A DNA stretch of 39,249 nucleotides from Ignavibacteriota bacterium (lineage in GTDB: Bacteria; Bacteroidota; Ignavibacteria; UBA10030; UBA6906). Below the pieces are notes generated by a model. The model was not told the DNA's origin. It saw nothing but the letters and a program-made list of their open reading frames with translations, and ran no database searches. The translations under genes were made by a program, and so were the position numbers. The stretch covers positions 1 to 39,249 of the forward strand of contig PMBF01000010.1 of assembly GCA_003152875.1 (NCBI GenBank), written 5' to 3'. How positions within the stretch are numbered: the first letter of the stretch is position 1; every line of letters begins with the position of its first letter. This document shows, in pieces, positions 31,203 through 39,249 of this stretch.

Positions 31203-33088
31203 GCCTTCCGGATCGCCCCCAGGCCCATCCGTTCGTGTTCGGTCTTACCGGCGTGGCAATCCTGGGCGCCTCAATATGGATATTCCTGCTCATTCTGGAG
31301 AGCGTGTACGGACGATATGACACAGCAGATTTGCTCCCGACCATGAAGCGGCTCCGGGCGGCGCTAGGCTCAAAGCGAGTCGCCGTGGTCATGTCCCGCT
31401 ACTCTGAACAGGTGCTGCCCGAAGGGAGCCTCTGGCTTCGAGACAACATCAATGCCTGGGATCATCTTCTTGCCTCCAGCGACCTTTCCTATGACCTGCT
31501 CGATGACCAGGCAGTGGAGACCGGACGGCTGGCCGACTACGGCCTCGTTGTCCTCCCGGGCGGCCGCGCGGTCAGCGACCGGGAAATCGTGGAAATCAAG
31601 AAGTACCTCGAACACGGGGGAAGCGTCTTTGCCACCGGCGGCACTGCATCGCTGACCGAGAAAGGCGAGTGGAGAGGGTGGGATTTCCTCTCCCAGGTGT
31701 ACGGACTGCAGTTCACCGAAGAGATCAGCCCTGAGCAGGCGACCAGGCAGCTTACCCTCCGCGGGGGACTACCCGTCACCGCGGGCATCCCCACCGGCTA
31801 CACCCTGAGCGTGGCGACATGGGACAAGCCGATCGCCTGCAGGGTGCTGGAGCCGCGCACGACTCAGGCTAGCACATGGTACAGCTCCCTGAGCGAAGGC
31901 GGGCTCGCGCGGGAAGCCATCGAGAAAACCGCGGGAACAGCGTTCGGGACATACGGCCGCGGCCGCTTCCTCTGGCTGGGATTCGAACTGAACGCGGTGT
32001 TGGGAGACCGGAATGACTATGTGTTCTTCGAGACGCTCTGCAGGCGCTCGCTCGACTGGCTGGCCTACACGCCAACGATCCTGATCCACGATTGGCCCTC
32101 GACCTACAAGGCGGCGGCCATGATTGCGGTCTCCGTATCGAACGAGCCGGCCAACGCAGTCCGGCTCATCGGCTCGTTCCAGGGTGAGAAAGTCCCGCTG
32201 ACATTCTTCGTGGACCCGGATACTTCCACCGTGTCCCGCTCCCTTGCCTCGGCTCTGGCCTCCGGCGGCGACTTGGGAACGATGATCAGCACCGTTTCCT
32301 CAACCGGTTTGCAGGGTGGGGCCTCCATCCAGGTCTCTCCCCGGAAAACAGAGTCGGATCACCTGACGAGACTCCGTGAACACATTGGTGAGTTGGGAGG
32401 TTTTGCCGTTGCAGGAGCATACATCCCATCGGGATCCATCGACGAACCGGAGGTTTCTTCGCTGCGTCAGGCGGGATACAGATACCTCGTGGGAGACTTC
32501 ATTTCCGATCGCTCAGTTCCGGGGATAGCCGTGAGGGACGGCCTTCCTCTTGTGACCATCGCGCGGACAGCGCGGGGAGATGAAGACATTATAAGCCGTT
32601 TCGGGCTTGCCGACACAGCCCTTCAGCTGTACACGTACAACGAGGACGCCGACCGCGTGCTCTTCCAGGGAGGGCTGTATACAGTACGCTTGCACTCGGA
32701 CCTTCAGTGCCGTCCGGAATACGTCCGGGTAGTGAAAAACCTGGCACACTACGTCCGGAGCAATGGGTTTTGGCTGGCGACGGGGAGCGACATCGCACGC
32801 TGGTGGGTGAGCCGTAACGCCCTGGAAGTCAGCGCAAGGGTGCGCAGCAACCGGCGGATCGCGCTGGTCATGACAAACCCCTCGAATCTGGCCAGTGAGA
32901 ATGCGGTCGTCCAGCTGAATATCAACAAGGCCGTGTCAAACGTTACCCTGACATCTGATATCCTCGGGACAACCGTGCCGCCGTACCGCTACAATCCGGC
33001 TACACAGGTGTTGGAAATTACCATTCCGTTCCTCGGCGGAGGCAAATCGCTTTCGCTTTTCGTCGATTACGACAACGTATCAGTCTGA
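31199..33088 (+). CDS. Membrane-anchored amidotransferase-like + degenerate NodB-fold protein
   Basis: A 629-residue protein overlapping the previous gene by four bases. An uncleaved membrane helix lies at ~13-34. Residues ~55-285 have a class-I amidotransferase-like (DUF4350/ThuA-like) pattern: KRVAVVMSRYSE, YGLVVLPGGRAVSD, YLEHGGSVFATGG, GRGRFLWLGFELNAV. Residues ~295-480 look like a NodB/polysaccharide-deacetylase fold in strand order (KAAAMIAVSVSNEP, VPLTFFVDPDT, LRQAGYRYLVGDF) but lack the Asp-Asp and His-x3-His metal residues. The last 100 residues are a beta-sandwich. It is probably a periplasmic scaffold or sensor that helps synthesis; catalysis is doubtful. Confidence 0.75.
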   Translation: MSLPDRPQAHPFVFGLTGVAILGASIWIFLLILESVYGRYDTADLLPTMKRLRAALGSKRVAVVMSRYSEQVLPEGSLWLRDNINAWDHLLASSDLSYDLLDDQAVETGRLADYGLVVLPGGRAVSDREIVEIKKYLEHGGSVFATGGTASLTEKGEWRGWDFLSQVYGLQFTEEISPEQATRQLTLRGGLPVTAGIPTGYTLSVATWDKPIACRVLEPRTTQASTWYSSLSEGGLAREAIEKTAGTAFGTYGRGRFLWLGFELNAVLGDRNDYVFFETLCRRSLDWLAYTPTILIHDWPSTYKAAAMIAVSVSNEPANAVRLIGSFQGEKVPLTFFVDPDTSTVSRSLASALASGGDLGTMISTVSSTGLQGGASIQVSPRKTESDHLTRLREHIGELGGFAVAGAYIPSGSIDEPEVSSLRQAGYRYLVGDFISDRSVPGIAVRDGLPLVTIARTARGDEDIISRFGLADTALQLYTYNEDADRVLFQGGLYTVRLHSDLQCRPEYVRVVKNLAHYVRSNGFWLATGSDIARWWVSRNALEVSARVRSNRRIALVMTNPSNLASENAVVQLNINKAVSNVTLTSDILGTTVPPYRYNPATQVLEITIPFLGGGKSLSLFVDYDNVSV

Positions 33089-33091
33089 ACC

Positions 33092-34426
33092 ATGACGAAT
33101 GCTCGCACCTCAGGGATGCTCAGGAAACTTCATCTCTCAATCCCGGGTCTCTGCATGCTGCCGCTCCTCCTCGCCTCCGGATGCCTGGACCGCACACTAG
33201 ACAATGGCATGACTCCTTTAACCCCTCCGGTCGCGATACAATGGCCTGTAACAGGCGATACCCTGAACCCCGGCGTGCTGGAGATCCGTTACGACATTCA
33301 GGGAGCCTCCGGTTTCGACCGCTGCGAGCTCTACGTCAACGATACGCTCCAGGGTACATTCGCTGTGCCTGTCGGCGGCATGAAGCCCTCCATCGTCTGG
33401 AAGGTGGACACGTCGCTGATCGGGGCCCGGGTGAAATACTATATCAAGGCATATGACGTCGACGGCAACGCGACAAGCAGCTCAACGATGACCAACATTC
33501 TGGTCATGGTAAGCCGCACACCTCCCGCCGCTCCGTACAACCTGGCACTGTGGAAAGTCAGCCCGTCCATGGTGAATCTGTCGTGGTTCGACTCCTCGTA
33601 CAACGAGACGGGGTTGGAGGTGTGGAGGAAATCCGGCAGTGCTCCGTCCGTGATGATCCAGAGGCTCCCGCCCCATTCGATCAGCACCAATGACACTGGC
33701 CTTGTCAATGGGGTCTCCTACCGCTACGTCGTGCGCGCAGTGAACGCGTACGGCTTCGCGCAGTCGAATGAAGTAAGTACGGGGAACGATATTACGGCCA
33801 CACTCGCGCCGACGAACCTGGTCGCCACAGCCCTTGGCACGCATCAGGTCCAGTTGCAGTGGGACGACAATTCGACCGCCGAGCTCGGCTTCGTCATCCA
33901 GAGAAGGATCAGCTCCGGATCCCTCTACAGTCAGATTGCTGTTACACAGCCTAACGTCACGGTCTATTCCGACACTGCTGGCTTGGTCGGCGGAACCTCC
34001 TATACCTACAGAATTGCTGCCCGGGGGCAGTTCGACCAGTCCGAATGGTCGAACGAGGAAATTGTTCTCACGCTCTACGTGGATACCGCACCCCCAACCA
34101 ACCTGCTCGCGGAGTACCAGGCCGGTCCGCGAAACGTGAAGCTCTCATGGAGGAGCAACACGATCTACGATTCACAGACGAGGGTGGAGCGACGCTTGAA
34201 CACCGCCGCATTCCTCGAGATCGGCAAGGTGGGATCGACCGTTTCGACATACATCGATTCGACGGTGCAAAACGGGTTCACCTACACATACCGCGTGAGG
34301 GTCTACTCCGTGGACGGCCACTTCACACTGTACTCCAACGAGGCCTCCATCGGTATCCCCTCCACCACGGGCAGCTCGGGAGGTTTAAGTGCCGACGAGG
34401 CAGCCATCCTGCGCCGGAACCGGTGA
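33092..34426 (+). CDS. Lipoprotein with three fibronectin type III domains
   Basis: A 444-residue secreted lipoprotein. A signal peptide ends with the lipobox LLASGC (cysteine near residue 31). After an Ig-like first domain (residues ~45-145), three fibronectin III repeats follow, each with PTNL or PYNL at its start and a YRYVVRAVN, YTYRIAARG or YTYRVRVYS strand near its end. It lacks a T9SS sorting domain. FnIII proteins of this kind bind polysaccharide or scaffold enzymes. It begins four bases after the previous gene and is followed six bases later by the GH9 gene, so it is inside the same transcript. Confidence 0.87.
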   Translation: MTNARTSGMLRKLHLSIPGLCMLPLLLASGCLDRTLDNGMTPLTPPVAIQWPVTGDTLNPGVLEIRYDIQGASGFDRCELYVNDTLQGTFAVPVGGMKPSIVWKVDTSLIGARVKYYIKAYDVDGNATSSSTMTNILVMVSRTPPAAPYNLALWKVSPSMVNLSWFDSSYNETGLEVWRKSGSAPSVMIQRLPPHSISTNDTGLVNGVSYRYVVRAVNAYGFAQSNEVSTGNDITATLAPTNLVATALGTHQVQLQWDDNSTAELGFVIQRRISSGSLYSQIAVTQPNVTVYSDTAGLVGGTSYTYRIAARGQFDQSEWSNEEIVLTLYVDTAPPTNLLAEYQAGPRNVKLSWRSNTIYDSQTRVERRLNTAAFLEIGKVGSTVSTYIDSTVQNGFTYTYRVRVYSVDGHFTLYSNEASIGIPSTTGSSGGLSADEAAILRRNR

Positions 34427-34432
34427 GCCGCC

Positions 34433-36103
34433 ATGTCCCTCCTTCGAACTCTGCCCATGGTGCTTCTGGTGGCTTCGGTGGTGAACGCGTCGCCGTCTCC
34501 GTCGTTCTTCATACGGACCAACCAGCTGGGGTTTCGTCCGGATGACCTGAAGAGCGCAGTGATCCTCTCACACCAAGATCTTTCGGGAGGCCGTTTCGAA
34601 ATCGTGCGAGCGGGGGAAAATGCCGCGGTGTTCAATGGCGGGATCGGCCGCACGCGTGGATCGTACGGAAAGTTTGAGTATCAGTACCGGGTAGAGTTTT
34701 CAATGTTTGAAGATCCTGGGATCTACGTAGTGAGAGTCCTGGGGGAGGCATCCTGTCCTTTCACGATCAATGAGGCTGTCTACGACAGGGTGGTGGATTC
34801 TTTGATGCTGTTCTTCCGCGTTCAACGGTGCGGATCTGCCGGCGCTCTCCTGCACGGTCCATGCCATCCTCACGATATCACCGGACTCATAACGGGGGGG
34901 ATCGTCCACCGGAAAATGATCGGCGCCTCGGGAGGCTGGCACGACGCGGGCGACTATGTGAAATTCCTGAACACCACGGCCTATACCACATACACCTTGC
35001 TGTTCGCGTACGAGTTCGACCCAAAGGTCTTCAGTTTCGACCACGATGGCAATGGCGTGCCGGATGTTCTCGATGAGGCGACTGTCGGGCTGGAGTGGCT
35101 CCTGAAGCTCCGCCTGGGGGATCAAACGCTGATCACGCAGGTCCAGGACTTGCGCGACCACGACCAGGGATGGCGTCTTCCTGAGAACGATGAGTTGAGC
35201 GACGACCGGCCGGGCTTCACCGGGATGGGAAAGAACCTCATCGGCATCCTCTCTGCCACGATGGCGCTCGCCTACAGACTCAGGGTCAATGATCTCCATG
35301 ACCACACATTTGCCGAACGGTGCCTGACGCTGGCCGAGAATCTCTACTCGGTCAGGAAGTCGGTCCCTGATCTCGATTCGAGCGGCTCCGGAATGTACAG
35401 AGATAAAGGGTACACAGGGAAGATGGCGCTGGGAGCCGTTGAACTCTATTTGGCAACAGGCAGGGCCGCCTATTTGTCGGATGCGAGGAAGTACGCAATG
35501 GCGGCTGGCTCCGATTTCTGGTGGAGCTGGGGGGACATCAATTCGTACGCACACTACCGGCTCGCGTCCCTGGATACGAAGTTTGGATCCTACGTGAAGA
35601 AGAATCTCCTGGCTTCGAACGATCTTTCACACAGCCATCCCTTCGGGGAATCGGCTACAGGGACCTGGGGCTCCTGCAACGCCATGCTCGGCGCGGCCCT
35701 CCAGGCGGCTCTCTGGAAACGGCTGACCGGCCAGTCCGTGTTCGACACTCTCGCCGCCCGGCAGCGCGACTATGTGCTCGGCTGCAATCCCTGGGGGGTC
35801 AGCTTCATTTCAGGCATAGGGGTGAACCCGGCCGCTCACTTCCATTCGCAAGTTGCATACCTCAACGGAGGATACCTCCCCGGCGGTCTGGCCGCCGGCC
35901 CGGTAACCGCCTCGGTGCTCAGGCAGTACTCCATCAAGGTGGAGCGACCCGACCCCTATCAGGAGTTTCAGACCGAGGAATCCGTGTACAGGGACGACCG
36001 GATGGACTATGTGACGAACGAACCGACAATCGCCGCAGCGGCGACGGCCGTGTTTGTCATGGGATGCCAGTCCAGCCGCGGACGGAGCCATGTCACGAAC
36101 TGA
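34433..36103 (+). CDS. Glycoside hydrolase family 9 endoglucanase-like enzyme
   Basis: A 556-residue secreted protein with a signal peptide (LLRTLPMVLLVASVVNAS). Residues ~22-110 are the N-terminal Ig-like domain of CelD-type enzymes (IRTNQLGFRPDDLKSAV). The (alpha/alpha)6 barrel follows: GGWHDAGDYVKF with Asp171 and Asp174, the GH9 base-site Asp pair, the GVPDVLDEA segment, the HPFGESATGTWGSCN segment and the late acid Glu530 in YVTNEPTIA. The first-half TEESVYRDDRMDYV also fits the family. It should cleave beta-1,4-glucan or a related beta-glycan. Its last 14 bases overlap the next gene. There is no T9SS domain, so it may act in the periplasm on nascent polymer, as BcsZ does in cellulose operons. 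Confidence 0.93.
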   Translation: MSLLRTLPMVLLVASVVNASPSPSFFIRTNQLGFRPDDLKSAVILSHQDLSGGRFEIVRAGENAAVFNGGIGRTRGSYGKFEYQYRVEFSMFEDPGIYVVRVLGEASCPFTINEAVYDRVVDSLMLFFRVQRCGSAGALLHGPCHPHDITGLITGGIVHRKMIGASGGWHDAGDYVKFLNTTAYTTYTLLFAYEFDPKVFSFDHDGNGVPDVLDEATVGLEWLLKLRLGDQTLITQVQDLRDHDQGWRLPENDELSDDRPGFTGMGKNLIGILSATMALAYRLRVNDLHDHTFAERCLTLAENLYSVRKSVPDLDSSGSGMYRDKGYTGKMALGAVELYLATGRAAYLSDARKYAMAAGSDFWWSWGDINSYAHYRLASLDTKFGSYVKKNLLASNDLSHSHPFGESATGTWGSCNAMLGAALQAALWKRLTGQSVFDTLAARQRDYVLGCNPWGVSFISGIGVNPAAHFHSQVAYLNGGYLPGGLAAGPVTASVLRQYSIKVERPDPYQEFQTEESVYRDDRMDYVTNEPTIAAAATAVFVMGCQSSRGRSHVTN

Positions 36104-37742
36104 CTACACGCTACGGCCGGGGCCGGGCCGCCTGTTTCCCCGTCGGCTGCTTCTCCTGGCATGCATTCTTCTCACGGCCGCAGTAATGCGCTCTTCCGGC
36201 GAGGCGGATTCAGGCGCCTCCGCCGACCGCTGTCCTCCGAGCCGCACCATTCCAGGTGGATTGCCCCACGATGAAACGCCCCAGTTCATCCTTGTGACCT
36301 TCGACGATGGAATCACCCCCTTTGCGGAGAGTCTCATTCAGCCCGTTCTGCAGGATCTGCACAACCCCGATGGGTCCAAGGCCCATTACACGTATTTCCT
36401 CACGAGGGTGAATACCGTAGCCGCGCTCGCCAGACAGAGGTACCTCGAGGGGAATGAGCTTGCAAGCCACACCATGACTCATTCAACGGGGAACCAGACC
36501 AATGCGGCAGAGTGGCTGTGGGAACTGAACGGACTGAACAGATTTCTCGTCGATACGGTCGGGATCCCTTCGAACCAGATCGCAGGGTTTCGCGCCCCTG
36601 AACTCGCCACGAATGGAGCAATGTGGCGGACACTGCTGAACCTGCAGTTCATCTACGACGCAAGCCTTCCGGAAGTTATCGCAACCCCTCCTCGCATTTC
36701 CACCGGATTGGATTCTTTGGTCTGGCCCCATACCCTCGAGGGTGGGTCCGGGACATCATGTTCCTCCGGGAACTGTCCGGATACTTCTCTCCCCGGTCTC
36801 TGGAGCATCCCTCTCTGGATGTTCTACGACACGCTGAACAATGAGGTGGGGGCTATGGACCCCGCTGCCGGAGATGACTCCCTGTTGCAGGAGGTGTTGG
36901 AGTTCACTTTTCAGAAGCGTTACAATGGCAACAAATGCCCGCTCGGGTTGTTCATGCATGCGGGTCAGCTGGGACTTCCCGGACGGCGGCAGATCCTCAC
37001 CACATTTCTTCAGGAAAAACTCAAGCTTCCCGATGTCTGGATGATCACCATGCGTGGGCTGATCGAGTGGATGCGCAATCCCGTTCCGGTTTCGCAGCTT
37101 TCCGCCTGGTTTGCCCGTGGCGCGGATCGCGGTTCCGGCCGGCCTGACTTGGCCCCGCCTCCCAGCGTCTCACTTGCCGCCCCGGATGATGGATCTCCGA
37201 TATCACCAAAGACCGCTCTGTTGCAATGGGACGTTCAGCTGAAATCCGCGGCGTATCAGCTTCAGGTGTCGAGTGCCTCCGATTTCTCCCAGAACGTTCT
37301 TGATTCTGCCGGAATTTCGCGAGCCTCATACTCCTTCAGGATCCCCGCAAGTCCGGCGAGCTACTTCTGGCGGGTGAGGGGCGTGAATACACGCGGGCCG
37401 GGAGATTGGTCCTTGCCCAGAACCTTCACCAGCGGGGTCTTGTCGCATGTTTCAGAATCTCCGGCGCGGCCGCTCGAATATGGCCTGGAGCAGAACTTCC
37501 CCAATCCATTCAATCCGAGTACCGTCATCAGTTGCAGTTTTCCATCGTCCGGCCGGGCGCGCCTCGCAATCTACGACATGCTTGGCCGGGAAGTCGCCGT
37601 GCTGATCGACGGCCCGGTCCAGGCTGGGCGGCAGGGAGTGGTCTGGAACGCCGCCGGAAAAGCGAGCGGAACCTTCCTCTGCAGGCTGGAATTCGACGGA
37701 ACGAGGTCCACCCTGACCCGCAAGATCGTTTTTCTCAAGTGA
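36090..37742 (+). CDS. T9SS-exported NodB polysaccharide deacetylase with FnIII domain
   Basis: A 550-residue protein; the ATG at 36090 overlaps the GH9 gene by 14 bases and has GGACGGAG upstream. After an N-terminal signal (FPRRLLLLACILLTAAVMRSS) comes a NodB domain: FILVTFDDG with Asp72-Asp73, the SHTMTHS motif with metal His127 and His131, and AGFRAPEL. Residues ~370-455 are a fibronectin-III-like domain (SAAYQLQVSSASDF). Residues ~468-550 are a T9SS sorting domain (EQNFPNPFNPST, then AIYDMLGREVAVL). It should remove acetyl groups from N-acetylated sugars at the cell surface, so the polymer is probably partly GlcNAc-based. Confidence 0.92.
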   Translation: MSRTDYTLRPGPGRLFPRRLLLLACILLTAAVMRSSGEADSGASADRCPPSRTIPGGLPHDETPQFILVTFDDGITPFAESLIQPVLQDLHNPDGSKAHYTYFLTRVNTVAALARQRYLEGNELASHTMTHSTGNQTNAAEWLWELNGLNRFLVDTVGIPSNQIAGFRAPELATNGAMWRTLLNLQFIYDASLPEVIATPPRISTGLDSLVWPHTLEGGSGTSCSSGNCPDTSLPGLWSIPLWMFYDTLNNEVGAMDPAAGDDSLLQEVLEFTFQKRYNGNKCPLGLFMHAGQLGLPGRRQILTTFLQEKLKLPDVWMITMRGLIEWMRNPVPVSQLSAWFARGADRGSGRPDLAPPPSVSLAAPDDGSPISPKTALLQWDVQLKSAAYQLQVSSASDFSQNVLDSAGISRASYSFRIPASPASYFWRVRGVNTRGPGDWSLPRTFTSGVLSHVSESPARPLEYGLEQNFPNPFNPSTVISCSFPSSGRARLAIYDMLGREVAVLIDGPVQAGRQGVVWNAAGKASGTFLCRLEFDGTRSTLTRKIVFLK

Positions 37743-37815
37743 ATGTCATTTCGCTCAGAGCTTGCCTGTGCCGGCCGGCATACAAGGGCGCCCCTTCATC
37801 CAGCCGGGGGCTTGC

Positions 37816-39231
37816 GTGATCAGGATTCCTCTCTCGCGTAGTGCCGTCATGGCTCTGCTCATCCTTCGCGCCGCCGTGGCGGCCGGACCGCCCGATTCAC
37901 TGCCCCCCCGTCTCCTGGTTGGATACTGGCACAACTTCACGGACGGGGCCGGTGGGTTCCCGCTCGCCGGAGTTCCCCCGGCATATGACGTGGTGGACGT
38001 GGCATTCGCCGAGGCCTCGCCTTCCGGCTCTACTATCACGTTCATCCCCGCCCCAACGATTTATCCATCCTCCCTGGATTTTATCGCCGATGTGGCCGCA
38101 TTGAAGGCGAGAGGCAAGAAAGTGCTGATTTCTATTGGCGGCGCGAATTCTGTGGTGCAGCTGAAGAATGAAACCGACATCCAGAGTTTCGTTTCATCGA
38201 TGTCCTCGATTATCACTACATTCGGTTTCGATGGGGTGGATATCGACCTTGAAGGGCCGTCGATCTCGCTGATCAACGGGGACACCGACTTCAGAAATCC
38301 GACGAGCCCTGAAATCGTCAACATGATCAGGGCGGTGAATCTTCTCATCGATCAATTCCCAAACCTGCTGCTCACCATGGCCCCCGAAACAGCCCACGTG
38401 CAGGGGGGCATTTCGAAGTATGAGGGCACCTTCGGGGCCTATCTGCCTCTCATCTATGCCCTGCGGACCCGGCTGACGTTCATTCATGTGCAGGACTACA
38501 ATACAGGCTCGATGTATGGCCGCGATGGCAAGGTCTATCAACCCGGAACCGCTGATTTCCATGCGGCGATGGCAGATGCCCTGCTTGCCGGATTCCCCGT
38601 CGATGTTTTCAAGCAGAAATCCAATTCGTTTCCCGCTCTTGCCCAGAACCAGGTCCTCATCGGCCTTCCGGCCTCCACCAATGCGGCGGGCTCGGGGTTT
38701 ACCCCCTCCTCCGTCATGCTCTCCGTCCTGGACTACCTCATGAAGGGGAAGCCGTACGGGGGGTCTTATCATATTGCCAACCCAAAAGGATACTGGGGGT
38801 TCAGGGGGCTGATGACCTGGTCGATCAATTGGGATGTCTTTAGTAACCTGCAGTTTTCGAATGCCTACAGGACATATCTGGATACCGTTGTGACTGCGAT
38901 TGAACCCGGACAGATCTCAAATCTCGAGCCCTCCGGGTTCGCACTCGATCAGAACTATCCCAATCCCTTCAACCCATCGACCGTCATCGGCATGCGATGG
39001 CCGGCTTCAAGCCGGGTCAAGCTTGCAGTCTACGATATGCTCGGGAGGCAGGTCTCTGTGCTCATGGACGGGGTGTATACGGCCGGCAAATACACCGAGA
39101 CGTTTGACGCAAGAGGATTGGCGTCCGGAGTTTACCTCTGCAGACTCTCCGTCAACCCTCTCGCCTCTGCGGCGGAACATGATGGGGGGCGGCCCTTCGT
39201 TGCCTCCCGGTTCATGACTCTCGTGAAGTGA
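37816..39231 (+). CDS. T9SS-exported GH18 chitinase-like enzyme
   Basis: A 471-residue secreted protein. The GTG at 37816 gives a tidy signal peptide (IRIPLSRSAVMALLILRAAVAA); the frame extends to a TTG at 37762 and an ATG at 37849 is also possible. The GH18 barrel shows GYWHNFTDG (first strand), KVLISIGGAN and the catalytic DGVDIDLEG with acid Glu146, then LTMAPETAHVQGG, the VQDYNTG segment and the late RGLMTWSINWD strand. Residues ~385-471 are a T9SS sorting domain (DQNYPNPFNPST, VYDMLGRQVSVL, ASGVYLCRLSV). It should cleave beta-1,4-GlcNAc links, releasing or shortening the polymer. It is 73 bases after the deacetylase gene. Confidence 0.93.
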   Translation: MIRIPLSRSAVMALLILRAAVAAGPPDSLPPRLLVGYWHNFTDGAGGFPLAGVPPAYDVVDVAFAEASPSGSTITFIPAPTIYPSSLDFIADVAALKARGKKVLISIGGANSVVQLKNETDIQSFVSSMSSIITTFGFDGVDIDLEGPSISLINGDTDFRNPTSPEIVNMIRAVNLLIDQFPNLLLTMAPETAHVQGGISKYEGTFGAYLPLIYALRTRLTFIHVQDYNTGSMYGRDGKVYQPGTADFHAAMADALLAGFPVDVFKQKSNSFPALAQNQVLIGLPASTNAAGSGFTPSSVMLSVLDYLMKGKPYGGSYHIANPKGYWGFRGLMTWSINWDVFSNLQFSNAYRTYLDTVVTAIEPGQISNLEPSGFALDQNYPNPFNPSTVIGMRWPASSRVKLAVYDMLGRQVSVLMDGVYTAGKYTETFDARGLASGVYLCRLSVNPLASAAEHDGGRPFVASRFMTLVK

Positions 39232-39249
39232 GTGCCAAGCTAAGCTGTT

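Noticed and set aside
35521-36186. 221-codon plus-strand frame inside the GH9 gene
   Set aside because: Arg/Pro-rich out-of-frame product; the GH9 frame contains the catalytic residues and links to the deacetylase gene.
1-39249. CRISPR array, tRNA, rRNA or transposon
   Set aside because: No regularly spaced repeats, tRNA cloverleaf, rRNA stretches, transposase or integrase motifs were seen by eye.

Overview
ORGANISM. The window looks like a chromosomal piece of a Gram-negative member of the Bacteroidota/Ignavibacteriota (FCB) group. Three secreted proteins (1528-2937, 36090-37742, 37816-39231) end in the type IX secretion (T9SS) sorting domain that starts with the linker N-(Y/F)-P-N-P-F-N-P-S-T, which is typical of Ignavibacteria-like and candidate FCB genomes. 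Shine-Dalgarno sites (GGAGG-like) are common. No rRNA, tRNA, CRISPR array, integrase or transposase was found. LAYOUT. (1) 1-9.3 kb, mostly plus strand: the 3' end of a hybrid sensor kinase, a T9SS-exported protein, several very small proteins (zinc ribbon, DUF4242-type, two-helix membrane protein), a secreted beta-propeller protein followed by a DUF362 protein, then a BON-LysM protein and a YidB/DUF937 protein. (2) 9.7-20.5 kb, entirely minus strand: a tightly packed operon-like array that is the main discovery. (3) 20.5-26.4 kb: a poorly coding stretch, a secreted serine esterase, two small membrane proteins and a VOC (glyoxalase-fold) protein. (4) 26.4-39.2 kb, plus strand: an exopolysaccharide cluster with a TPR/outer-membrane-barrel protein, a processive GT2 synthase, a small membrane protein, an inner-membrane protein with an amidotransferase-like and a degenerate deacetylase-like domain, a fibronectin-III lipoprotein, a GH9 glucanase, a NodB deacetylase and a GH18 chitinase-like enzyme. 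THE UBIQUITIN-LIKE SYSTEM. Read right to left, the minus-strand array encodes a winged-helix-like protein, a RING-like zinc protein with an FHA-like N-terminus, an E1-like ThiF protein with a zinc ribbon, an E2-like protein with an HPN motif and a following Cys, an unknown protein, a small beta-grasp-like protein, a JAMM/JAB peptidase, an AAA+ ATPase with coiled-coil and OB-like N-terminus, a second ubiquitin-like protein ending in Gly-Gly plus a five-residue tail, a second E2-like candidate, a second JAMM peptidase and a second ThiF E1. Two modifier-E1-E2-peptidase sets thus flank one unfoldase-type ATPase, and one set also has an E3-like RING. Inference: the operon activates and conjugates a small modifier, trims or removes it with JAMM peptidases and feeds modified proteins to the AAA+ ring. 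Related bacterial operons (Bil, Bub, PRTRC, and the E1/E2/RING/JAB systems catalogued by Aravind's group) are known, but a double set around a proteasome-ATPase-like AAA+ is unusual. Function (protein quality control, defence or other) cannot be decided from sequence alone. POLYSACCHARIDE CLUSTER. Synthesis and export (barrel/TPR, GT2), surface modification (deacetylase) and cleavage (GH9, GH18) sit in one direction with short gaps or overlaps from 29.4 kb onward, suggesting one transcription unit that makes and remodels a beta-linked polymer, possibly GlcNAc-containing.
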